Part shown: positions 49,550 through 60,103 of the stretch, piece after piece
How the letters are laid out: every line of letters begins with the position of its first letter
Position numbering within the stretch: the stretch's first letter is position 1
Source: Aaosphaeria pasadenensis
Taxonomy: Eukaryota > Ascomycota > Dothideomycetes > Pleosporales
DNA length: 64,000 nt
NCBI GenBank assembly: GCA_022813625.1
Contig: JAKLMB010000002.1
Span: forward strand, 1,116,001-1,180,000
Direction: 5' to 3'
Position numbers and translations under genes: made by a program
The notes under the pieces: model-generated
Seen by the model: only the letters and a program-made list of their open reading frames with translations
Database searches by the model: none
Told to the model about the DNA's origin: nothing

Positions 49550-50393
49550 GTGGGTGAGGGAGAGGTGTTTTTTTTTTGTGCGTTTTTAGCGGGATATGGA
49601 GTTCATTTTTGTCTACATACAGAGTATCTCGTAGTAGAAGTATGGAACTTATTCTTAACCTGGTTGAAGTTGGAAGAAGTAGAAGAAGTAGAAAGTATCG
49701 AGAAGGTATTACTTCAATAAGGAATTCAGATTCAATCCAATTCAATTGAACGCCATACTCAACTCCATAAGCTTATTGTGACAAACGTTACCCATGCATG
49801 CCCTGTAGGAATGGTGGGGAATGGCTTCATTGAAGGCACTCAAACTGATCCACACACACACCCTTGGTGTGTTAGTTGGTGTACATCAATGGGAAAGGGG
49901 ATACAAGTGATGGGGAAACCGAGTAGATATACAGTATCCTTCTTCATTTTGCCCTCCATACATGTCTCGAATCAGCACATTTGTTATTGATATTATAACG
50001 ATTTGATGATATTGCAATGATGATCATATTTCCTTGCTTGACAACGCTCTGCTTTACTCTGCTCTGCTCCGCTATTCATACTATACTGATCCAACAATGA
50101 TATCCCATATCCCATATCCCAACTCCAAAAATGCTAATGTACCCACACATGGGAAAAAAAACCTATAAAATACAATCGTAAAAATCGCTCCCTGCTCTCT
50201 GAGCCAGCCCTTATATGATCGAATAAATGGTAGTGATATGTTTCGTCAAAAACGCCGGTTTGTGTAATGCTTTCTCCCCCTTCCTTTCTCTCCTTTCTTC
50301 CCCTTCCTTTCTCTCCTTTCTTCCCCTTTTCCTTTCCTTTCTTCTTTTTTTCGTTTTATTGTTCTTTTTGGTTAGGTGGAGGGGGTTTTGTCC
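49550..50393. other. Intergenic region between convergent genes
   Basis: 844 bp with an AT-rich centre. It contains ATCCCATATCCC repeats near 50100 and a perfect 2 x 23-bp pyrimidine duplication at 50281-50326, within the likely 3' UTR of the minus-strand gene. No gene is seen. Confidence 0.6.
50281..50326. repeat. Perfect tandem duplication, 2 x 23 bp, pyrimidine-only
   Basis: TTCCTTTCTCTCCTTTCTTC followed by CCC, repeated exactly at 50281 and 50304. A further imperfect continuation (TTTCCTTTCC) follows. Confidence 0.95.
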
Positions 50394-51190
50394 TTATCGA
50401 CGGAACCGGTCCATCAGCCCCGCCACCCTGGTCTTCGCGTTCGCCGGCCTCTCAGGCAGTTGTCCCGCCTCGACATCTCCACCCTGCCACTGCTGCTGTT
50501 GCCCCTGCTGCTGTGAACTCGACCCCCCCACGACGCCGCTCTGCTGTGCTGCTGGTGGCGGCCCTGGCGGGGGCACACCGTACTGCGGCATCTCCATCCC
50601 TGCTCCCTGAGCTGGATACATCTTCGCAGCTCCGTTCGGGTTGCCGCCAGGTGGGGCGTAGTAGCTGGGCGGCGCGTCGTGTGCGTACGTCGGGGGCGGC
50701 TGGGGCCATGTGCCGTCTGGTCGTTGCTGGGGGGGTGGGCCGTACGGGTGCTGGTGCTGCTGCGTGGAGTAGAATGTGAAGTGGTTCTGGGGCTGGGGGT
50801 TGTAGTGGCGGCGGGGGACGAGCCACTGATCTCGTATTAGCTATATTCAATGCTTCATTGGGGGATAGAGGAGGAGGATGGACGGAGAGGAGGGGGGGAA
50901 AGACGTACGCGATGGTATGCGAGGAGAGGGAGGCCCTTTTTGATGCGCCGCTTCGCGTGGATGTACCCGCCGACGAACCAGAGCATGAAGAAGCCGAAGA
51001 AGCAGGCGAAGATGACCCATTTGATTATTATGCCTTTCTGTTCGTTTTCTCGTTAGACACACGATTGATGGGTTGTTGAAGGGGAGGGGAGGGGAGGGGA
51101 ACTTACGTCTGTGTACCAGAACCCGTCTCGGTAGCATGATATGGATCCATCGCCGTTCCTGAAGCACTCGTCTCTCTTGTCGAACACCAT
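50394..51190 (-). CDS. Single-pass membrane protein with PPxY motif, RCR-like
   Basis: Exons 51190-51107, 51037-50909 and 50825-50394, all phase 0, give 214 residues. A short N-terminal part with two cysteines (DECFRNGDGSISCYRDGFWY) precedes one hydrophobic segment (WVIFACFFGFFMLWFVGGY, residues about 34-53). A basic stop-transfer stretch (HAKRRIKKGLP) comes next. The cytoplasmic tail is Pro/Gln/Tyr-rich and contains PPSYYAPPG, a PPxY site of the kind bound by Rsp5/Nedd4 ubiquitin ligases. This layout matches fungal Rcr1/Rcr2-type proteins (Congo-red resistance, cargo-sorting adaptors at the plasma membrane and endosomes), but overall sequence similarity is not strong enough for me to assign orthology. 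The C-terminus ends AGLMDRFRR. Confidence 0.8.
51081..51099 (+). other. G-quadruplex motif in intron 1 of the RCR-like gene
   Basis: GGGGAGGGGAGGGGAGGGG on plus gives four runs of four G with one-base loops, the ideal G4 pattern. It lies 7 bp inside the intron from the 5' splice site of exon 1 on the minus-strand gene, so the G-rich strand is the template strand and the RNA is C-rich. Confidence 0.85.
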
Positions 51191-53125
51191 GATGGCGAGC
51201 AGTGATGGTGATGTGTATTGATAAACGCGGTTGTATCAATTGGACAAGCAGAACGAAAAACGAAAGATAAATCGAACAGCAAGAGTGAAGTCACCTGAAC
51301 AGGCTACAATAAAGTGTGTGTCGTGGAGGTGGCGTAAAGGGATGAAAAGCCAAGAAGTCGATGTGAGGGTTTGCGAATCGATGGACCAGGGGGGCACGAC
51401 GATTTTAACCCTTTTTCCTTTCCTCTTTGATGGGGGAGAGAGGCGCAATGGATATAATAAAAACACCGAGGGGTGCGTAACTCTTTTGCTACCTTCGGTC
51501 AAAGCAAGCGCTGGTCTTCCGAGCGTTGAGGGCTTTTTGTCTCGCGGCCGCTGGAGCTCCTACGATTGGTGTCTCAAGAGCGTCGAAGAATGCTGGAGTA
51601 CGGGGTTGCCGGCTATCCTGGAGACAGGGGTGGTGGTCGGATATAAGAGGATGGGGATTCAAAAGCCGAGGATGCAGTGGCTTTGAATGTTCGATAATTA
51701 TATTATATAAAATATAAGATGGTATTGATGATTGAATCAAGAAAGAAAAGAGAAAGTAACGGACTTATCAAAGAAGGGATGGGAAGATGTTGGAAGTTGT
51801 GGCTGGACTCTGGAGAGGGATGGAGGTTGGGGGACGTCGATCTCGGGCCAATCAGAGCCCGTTGCTGCAGCCACTCGCCTTGCATCTGCATGAATTCCGT
51901 CGTCTCCACCTCCCCAAAGCTTGGCCCTTACGTATCATCCCATCTACACCTTCATACACACTTGCGAAGACGAATAGATAGATACGGCACAAGAAACAAT
52001 ACAGCTAAGAGCATTCAATTCTGATCATTTCCCCTCCTCCTATTTTTCTGTTCCCTTCGATCGAAACGTGTGTGGAGTAGTTCAGTGCAATCGATACCAA
52101 CCCAGCATATACCCATCCATCTCTCTTCTGTCCGCACGTACCGTCTTCCAGAACATACGAGTTCCAATCCGCCCTTCCCCCTTCCCGTACCGCCTCCCGT
52201 AATGTAGGTAACCCACCCAGTATTTCGTTGTAGACATCAACGGTCTGGAATAGGAAGTGCAGCCTCAAATCTCCATCCATGCAGCTATCACCCAAATGAT
52301 GGGTACCTTGCTGCATGTCACTCACATGTGTGGGGCCGTCCTCGAGTGTGTGTGTGTGTGACACGGGTGCGCGCGTGTGTGGCGCAGCAATATATATGCT
52401 TCTTCCCGTTTCAAGCTTTCACACATATCACTACCTAAATTACGGATACTGTTAAACCCGATATCAGCATTTCACAGATGTTTGGCAAATGGATGAGTTA
52501 CGTGTTTGATAAAGGTTTTCTTCTCTTCTTTTTTTGGTGGCTTATTTATTCAATGGTTCTGTCTATCTTGGGTCTGGTGAGCTCGTGGGCTCCTGCATTT
52601 CCCGTTCCAATCCTGCCTCGCACAAGGGGCGAACGACCCCGTGTGGATGATTCCATCTCTGACCCTTGGGTTCCTTTCTTGAACCCTAACCCCTAGAGGG
52701 CTGGAATGCCTTGCTGTAGACGTACAAATCAACCGTCGCCCAACCATTCTCGCGATGTAGCGTTCATGGCTCAATGCAAAATTATAACAAAAAAAGTAGG
52801 GCTTGCGCAAGAGGAAAAGCAGCGAGAAGCTGATGACAGAGGCTCAAAGTGGGAGAAAAGAGGAAAAGGAAAAGAAAAGAAGATGAACAACCAATGATGT
52901 GGTATCGTGCCCAGTACTTAGAACTCCGCGCACAATTACTCAGGTCCAACTGCACGGAACATATTTCCTTCTCGTCCAGTTTCCGCCGAGCAACTCCATG
53001 CGCCCCGATAATCATGAGAACGATGGACTCCTACCCGTGCTGATTCCCGCCTCTCCCTAAACAGATACGAGGCGAAATTTTTTCTTCTGAGAGAATACAT
53101 GATGGTGAAAGGGAACCAAGGAAAT
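51191..53125. other. Intergenic region, no gene seen
   Basis: 1.9 kb between the start of the RCR-like gene and the 3' end of SNT2, both minus strand. It contains a GT microsatellite at 52346-52360. Frames are short. The first half should hold the promoter of the membrane-protein gene. Confidence 0.55.
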
Positions 53126-56100
53126 CTAATGCAGTAAATTGCGCAGTGATGGGCTTGCGCTCGCGCCCGTAGTGGCTCGCTCTTGTGGGGCTGTCGTTGC
53201 CGGCGCATCTCTCATGATCGTATCCCTGGGCGTTGATGGTCGCACCGCGCCCGGGACAGGGCTCCCAAGGTGCAGGGGGGGATACTGCATTGGCGGTGGC
53301 GGTGCATTGAAAGGGCTTTCGGTCGATCGAGATGAACCGTGCGCGTGAGGGTGAGTTGGTGAATAGGGCACTCGGGGGGATGGTAGGCCGTTAGAGTTCG
53401 TTCCGTTCAGCATCAATCCGTTACTGCCATTTAGGTGGAGGGGAGCGGGTCCACTAGGCGGTGGCAAAGGCATCTGAGGAGGAGGAGGAGCATATCTCGA
53501 AAGAACAGGTGGTAGAGAGGGTCCGTGTCCTGGATTCGAGAAAGATTGGATCGGATGCAAAGAGTACGGAGAATGGAATGACGAGGGGGGCCCGAGTGGA
53601 GCACCAGAAGGAGGCTGATGCGATATGCCGTTGAGTAGAGCAGAAGGACCTGGCGGCGGAGGTGGTGGAGGGGGAGGAGGCGGTTGCTGCTGTGGTGGTC
53701 CGCTCGAGAACCAGTTCACAGGCGGTCCTGGCTGGTGGGGAGGATGCAAGCTTCGAGCGTCTGGCAACCAAGACCCTATGGCGGGGGGAGGCGGCGGGGG
53801 CGGTGGTGCGATGGATGCAGCAGCTGGCTGGACGGGAGGCGACTGGAGTGGCAATGCCTTGGGTGGCTCAGGGAGAGCGGATTTCGACCTCTCACGCTCA
53901 TCAGAAGTTTCTTCCGATGGGTGGCTCTTCTTCCAGTGACACTTGTGACAGAGGTAGCTAACCGACTGTGGACCAGACACGGCGGTATCAACCCTAAGCT
54001 GGCTGGAATGGTTGACAGGGCGTACTGGCGGTGCGTCGGTCATGATGTGATCAATGGACCCATTCACGCTTCGAGAATTGTCTCCTGGCAGTGGGCGCTC
54101 TGGCGGAGATTTAAAGGCCATCTCGATTCCGTTGATAGCGGATGCTGATTTGGCTGCAACGGCTGGCTTTTGCGACTCGTCAACTTTCCACCACCTGGGG
54201 CTATCTCCGATCTTGCATCTCTTGCATTGCAGGTCTGCTCTGGGGGCGAACGCCTCGGTGGAATCCTCTTGCTTGGTGATAATGCTTCCGATCGATGGGC
54301 GCCCGCGAGCTGAGGTCGGTGTTTGGTTAGGGATGGTCGATGTTCGGCGACCATTCTGCGCCACACTAGACAACTGAGGCACAATTCGCGTCGATTGATC
54401 TACCATATTGGCCTTCCGTGCCGTTCCTGTGAGAGTCAAGTCTGCTTGCTTGAATTCGCGTGCGAACAATTGCAAGGCGACAAGGTCGGTGCCTTCCACT
54501 GGCTCGTTCATTGGGTGGACAACATTCTTAGGTGCATGGTCTTTGCACCATATGGCAGCCATCATAGTGCCAGTCTCGCCGTTAAGAGTAACGGTTGGAA
54601 CCGTGTCTCGGCGGGTCGCTTTGACGGGGGTGATGTCAAATCCAAAAGTGTACCCCGCTTCATGCGCACAGCCGACATGGAAAGTACCGTGGCACTGCAA
54701 GCACGACACGCACGCGCCTTTTGCAGACTTGCAAAGCTTGCAAATAGCATCATAACGGAGCGTGGGGGCGCCTATGCCTTCAACCATGTCCAGCCGAGAA
54801 GGGCTCGTGAATTTCGTCTCGGGGGTCCAAAGCGCACAATACACATGCACCCAGTTGTTGTCCGCCGTACGCTTGAGAGGATCACGAGGAATCAATGGTC
54901 GGCCTTTCTCTTGCTGTTTGTGCCGATATTCGTCCTTGGCCTTATCAACCAGCTCTTTCTCCAGCCGCTCTTTCTCGCGCTCTCTCTCACTCTTCTTTTT
55001 ATGTGTGACCTTCGGGGGTTCGTAAAAGTCCTGCTCCACCGGTTTCTTGGGGCAAAGAACACACTCATAATTCTACCAATTGTTAGTAATGTCAAAGGCT
55101 GCATGGGAATCCCGAAACTCACGTAAGACACGCTTTCCTTCTTGTCGTTCTTGCAGGTGTCACAATACCATTTCGAGTGTCGCCCTTCGTCCACGCCATA
55201 ACAATACTTGTGTACCGTCAAGCGGCAGGCCGCACACTCTACACGTTGTCCGTCTGACGAAAAGCATACTGCACAGGGGAGGGGCCTCAGTCGCGGTGGT
55301 GACGGAACAATCGGGGGAGTGGGAGGTCGAGGCGGCGGCGCTGGCTTTTCCTTCTCTTTCTTCTTCGGAGCGACGACTGGCTCTGGGAATGGCGTCGAAG
55401 AACCGCTATCACCAGCGGCGGCAGCGGCAGCAGCGGCAGCAGCAGCAGCAGCAGCGGATAACTTTTGCTTTTTCTTTGGTGGTTCCGCTACTGGCTGTGG
55501 TGTGGCGACCGGCTCTTCAATATATTCAGGAGTGCTGTTGTGTCCGCTTCCCTCATTGGTAGCTGTCAACACTTCTTTCAAGAGCTCTTCGTCAATTCTC
55601 CTCTTCCAAGCCTTGCCTCCTCCCTGTGCCACTTTCTTTGCGATCTCGTCCGTGTTTTCCCATTTCACGGCGTATTTGCGCCAGAGGCCTGCACAGCGCT
55701 GACATAAAGCCAACAACGTCCCTGTCGATGAGTTGGTTTTACTGACTCTCCCATCCGGGGGAACTGTTTGGCCAGGAGATACATTGGGCGCACGACGCCA
55801 CTGTCGCGAATATCGTGTGGAACAGAATTTACACTGGAAACCGCGTTTGCGTTCCGCTGCCTTTTCATTGTCAAAAGCCGAGTCGTCGTGGTCGTCCGCA
55901 ACATTGTCGACCAGGCGGGACTGCTGAACATCGCTTTCGGCTTTCTTGTTTCGTCCCTTGCGGTTTGTGTACGACCCCCAAATCTCCCTACCCTTTGGCG
56001 TCTTTTTCCACATGTAGTAATAGCGTACGGCATCGCCATAAAACATATTCTTGCTTGTATGCATACGAACGCTTCGGATTTCAGAGCCGAACTTGGAAAC

Positions 56101-58592
56101 CCCCTCGTTCCATTTCTTTTCCTCCTCCTTGGTCAGCTCAGGTTCACGCAAATCTTTACGCTTGTCTAGCTTTTTGACATGCTTGAGCGCCACATCGGCG
56201 TCATATTGATGTTTTGCGAAAAGAGCCAGGCACTTATCCAGGAAGTTGGTCGAATATGATGGGACGCCGACGTGTCCTGCAAGTTTCTTTGCACGATCCA
56301 TGTACGCCTCTAGTTGTTCCTCGGTGACGGTGGGGGCGTTGTCTTCTCCACGCGTGGAGTGGACTCCGAGTGGGGGCATCTTGAACATTAGTTCCGCGGT
56401 GCACTTTGAGTCTTTGTTTGGGTAGTCCTCGCCCCGGCGCACGTAACCGGGGGGTTCATCCATGACCCATTTCGGCCTCTTCGCCCTCTCGGCCTTGTCT
56501 GCCTCCATGGCCGCGACCGTCTCCTTCGATAATTTCGTCTCCTTCTTATATCCAGGGCCTTTGATGTAGCGTTTCTTAATCTCTGCAGGCTTTACCAGTT
56601 CGATGGGGCGGCCGTGCCAAACATTGACGTTGGCTTGATGGCGCGGACCCAGCCTGGAGCTGGCACGAGGGTAGATCGCTCTATCGTCGTACTGCAACGC
56701 ATCCTCTACGCGACAGTGGATGCCGAGGTATCGCATAGGCCACATCTTCGCGAGCGCAATCTCCGCCTGTGTGGCTGGATGTTGATCGGTTTGAGAATCA
56801 GAGTCATTGGGAGAAGGCGCAGTGGTTTCGCCGCCAGCATCTTCTTCTTCCTCATCAAGCATCTCTTCCTCGTCGCCATCGTCGTTACCCGACCCCACCA
56901 ATGGGGTTCGACGAGCCTCGAGTTTCTTCTCTTGAGCCCTACTGCAGGGTGCACAGGCCCAAGCGAAACCACGTGACGGCTTCTTCAGGAGCGGAGGTCG
57001 CACACAGTTCATGTGATAAGTCATGCGGCAAACGGCGCACTCAACGGAATCGTTACTTTGAGAAGTTAGTATCGTAATGTCTCGAAATTTGCGATTCATG
57101 ATTGGGAAGGTGGTACTTACGACGCACAAAATCCCACACATCGCTTGCAGGTTTTCACTGCGCTGGTGAGTTCTTTGACACGGCTCGTCTCCAGGCAGAT
57201 GTATTTCCATCGCTCATCCAGAGCCTTTTTGACCTTCTCCGGCACGTTGATGACCTGCGACGTTGGAATTACATCGTACCAGCGATGGATGAATCGATCG
57301 AAAAGTTGGTTGTACCAGAAGCTGTCCTTGGTTTTCCGGTACTCATCTAAATTGTCGATTTCTGATCGATGCGTGATGTGACATATGCCTCGCAACGATG
57401 TTAGAGGGCATATGTCGGAATGCATTGTCGCATAGACAAGACGCGTATCGTTGTTGTAGCGTCCAACGTCGCGCGGACGGTAAAACCAATTCACCCTGAT
57501 TGAGTCGACACGAGCTTTTGTGTCGCCATTGACGTGGAGGAACTCCATTACCCTGCATAGATAGTAGGGTTCGCCCGGCGGTTCGCAGACGAGATACACC
57601 TGATCTAGGAATGGTTAGCACATGATATTGCATTATTAGGGGGAGAAATAAAATAATGAAATTAATAATCGAGGACAAATGAAAGGGAGTAATGAATGCA
57701 TACCATCAACGGATATTATTTGGCCATCGTCTGCTTGGAGATGGCCGTCTTTGAGCAGGGCGCCGGTCTTCGCAAAAGTCATCATATTGGACTCGCGCGT
57801 ATTATTGGCGGCTATGATGGCATTACTGCTCGCGGCCGGACGCCTCGTAACCGCCTGGCTTGGCGCAGCACCATTCGCATGATTGCCATTCGTAGCATTC
57901 GTGCCTGCGGCGTTTTTGCGTCGCTTTGGCTGCTGTGTGGGATTAACGGCTGGCTTTGCAGCAAAAGCTGATGTTCCAGGAATATTCACATTTTGGGGTG
58001 TATTGTCCTTTTGGTTGGGACCCCCATTATTGCCCCACGGCGCATTGCCCTGTCCAGAGCCGGGGCCTTTCTTTCCACTCACACCTGCCGACTGTCCGCT
58101 GTCTGTAGCCACCGAACCACGCGAGGGCGGCTCTGAGTTGTTTCCATTTGTCGCCGCGGGTGCCATCTCAAAGTCCATCTCCACGCTGTCTTCTGCATAG
58201 TTGATGCGGGAGCGCCCTGGCCGGTTACGCGATCGCGTTCCGTACGGCGCGGCAACCGCCTCTCCTGTAGTATCCTTCGGTGTCGCCTGCGAAGACGCAT
58301 CCGCTGACGCAGTCGCCGCCTGCGCGTGTTGCTGCTGTTCAGACTCGGCGGGCGTGTTGTTGGACGACTGCGCGGAGGCCTGGCGGGAGTCCGAGGCCGC
58401 AGCGGCGGGTGTCGAGTTTCTCCTGGAGGAGGCCTTGCTTTGCGCTTTCGACGTAGGTGGGTGCTCTGGGGAATTGTTGGATTTGGCAGAGCCTTTTTGC
58501 GCGTCTGCGTCGTCGCGCGCAGGATTGGGGCTTGAGCGATTCACTGGCTTGAAAGAGCCAGACTCGCCTCCGCCATTCCGCACGTCGACCAT
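53126..58592 (-). CDS. SNT2: Snt2-type chromatin protein: BAH, PHD, SANT, extended PHD and two GATA-like zinc fingers
   Basis: Exons 58592-57704, 57604-57121, 57055-55123 and 55072-53126 join to 1750 residues; the first ATG has a GCCATGG context. Order of parts: disordered N-terminus; BAH domain (about 297-430, VYLVCEPPGEPYYLCRVMEF); PHD 1 spanning an intron (CKRCVGFC...VECAVCRMTYHMNCVRPP, about 445-500); SANT-like block near 760 (KWNEGVSKFGSEIRSVRMHT); GATA-like finger near 863 (CKFCSTRYSRQWRRAP...LCQRCAGLWRKYA); a 15-residue polyalanine; PHD 2 near 1050-1095; extended PHD (about 1103-1260, with NWVHVYCALWTPE and CHGTFHVGCAHEAGYTFGFD); a second split GATA-like finger (about 1381-1476); and a Pro-rich tail with runs of 8 and 11 prolines. 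Yeast Snt2 works with Ecm5 and the Rpd3 deacetylase in stress-responsive gene control; a similar nuclear role is likely here. Confidence 0.95.
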
Positions 58593-58869
58593 GGCGATGG
58601 CTTCTCCCAATTACGGGCGAAATCACCACAGAAAACGATTTGGATAGACGGCAGCGAACCCACTAGGGAGTGAATGCGTGCCGTCGTTGGGAGCAAGTGG
58701 TCGGGTGGAGACCGTAGTGGTTGGATATCAAGGCCGCATAGGGAGCCTATATGGCGCATGCATCCAAAAAGTCGAGGATGGGGGGAGAGGTGGAAAACTG
58801 AAATGGTCGAGAAAGTGGGTGGGAGGGTCTGATATGGGCGGAACACGGGTGATGTTGGTTAGCCCCAAA

Positions 58870-59760
58870 TAGAAATTATGGGATTGGGGGGAAGGGGAAA
58901 AGGCGTCGTGGGCGTGAGGCGGGAAAGTTGGATATTCGTGTGAGTATCGAGAGAAAAGTTGAGGAGTAGAGAGAAAGAGGAAGAAGAAGAGGAAAGGGAG
59001 GGCGATGGAGGATATAATGGAAGACGAATGTGGAGGGCGGCGTGAGTGTGGTAGAGTAGGTTAGGTAAAGTGAGGTGAGGTGGTGAAGAAGTATATAGTT
59101 CAGTGAAGTGTGGGTGGTGAAAGGGTGAGGTGAAGTGTGAAGTAGAGTATAGAGTAGAGTTGAGTAAAGTTGGGTGGAGTGGAGTGGAGTGTAAGAGGGA
59201 TGGTTGTAGGAGGGTAGAAGAAGTGGAAGAAGTGGAGAGGAAGATGGAGAGAGAAGAGAGAGAGAGAGACCAGAAGAGTAGAGGAGTAGAAGAGAGAGAG
59301 AGAGAAAGTAAGTGCACTGGGCTAGAAGTAGGTATGTGTGTATCAACTAGGAAGGGAAGGGTAGGCGGCCGGAATACTCTACTCTAATGTGGCTGGTGCG
59401 TGCTCATCGTACACCCGAGCCAAAACGTGTGGGAGAGGCAGAGAGTAGTTAGTAAGTAAGAGGAGAGAAGAGGGGGAGAGAGGAGAGAGAGCGAAAGAGC
59501 GAAAGGATGGATGATGATTGATTGGGAGTGGGAGGACGAGGAGGAGAGAGAGGAGAGGGTAAGAGAGAGTATAAGAAGAAAAAGGTACCAAGAACGGAGC
59601 GATCAGAGCGAATAATGCGTTGGACTTTGCTCTCTCTCCGTTCTCTCTCTTCTATCTCTATCTCTATACACGTATTTCGTACATACAGATACATCTACAG
59701 TCATGCACGCGCACAATGTCTCCCCATCTCGTCGTCCTCTCTCTCTCTCTCTCTCTCATT
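58870..59760 (-). promoter_or_regulatory. Long pyrimidine-rich tract upstream of SNT2
   Basis: Read on the minus strand, about 700 bp (58,870-59,570) is dominated by C and T, including many TCTCTC runs. On plus it is the GAGAGA/GGAAG-rich stretch ending near 59580. Beyond that the skew flips, and a (CT)10 run lies on plus at 59737-59757. CT-rich promoter tracts are common before the transcription start of highly or constitutively expressed fungal genes; the function here is inferred. Confidence 0.5.
59737..59757. repeat. CT dinucleotide microsatellite
   Basis: Uninterrupted alternation of C and T over 21 bases on the plus strand. Confidence 0.95.
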
Positions 59761-60066
59761 TTTCTCATATGAAAACATGCACACCAGAGTTGCTCCTTTG
59801 CGGCATTGGATTGGGGGGTGATGAAGGAAAATAGACTAACTACACAGTAGTCAAAAGCCCAGCCCAGGGACTGGATCTTCGTTTTCCTCTTGGTCGGGAC
59901 AAATGAGCAACGAGAAACGAACAAATAGTAATGAGCAACGAGCAAATCATGAATGATGAACATTGATGCCATTCATCCATCCCATCCCCATCATTCTCAT
60001 CCCATAGCCTGACCCGACCGATCATAGTTTATTACTATCCCGCGCGTTGTCCCCTACCCTTTTTCT

Positions 60067-60103
60067 CCTACCCTACCCTACCCTACCCTTACCCTACCCT
60101 ACC
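60067..60103. repeat. Pentanucleotide array (CCCTA)n
   Basis: About seven CCCTA units, interrupted once by CCCTTA. It resembles but is not the canonical fungal telomere repeat (CCCTAA), so I treat it as a simple-sequence array. Confidence 0.85.
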
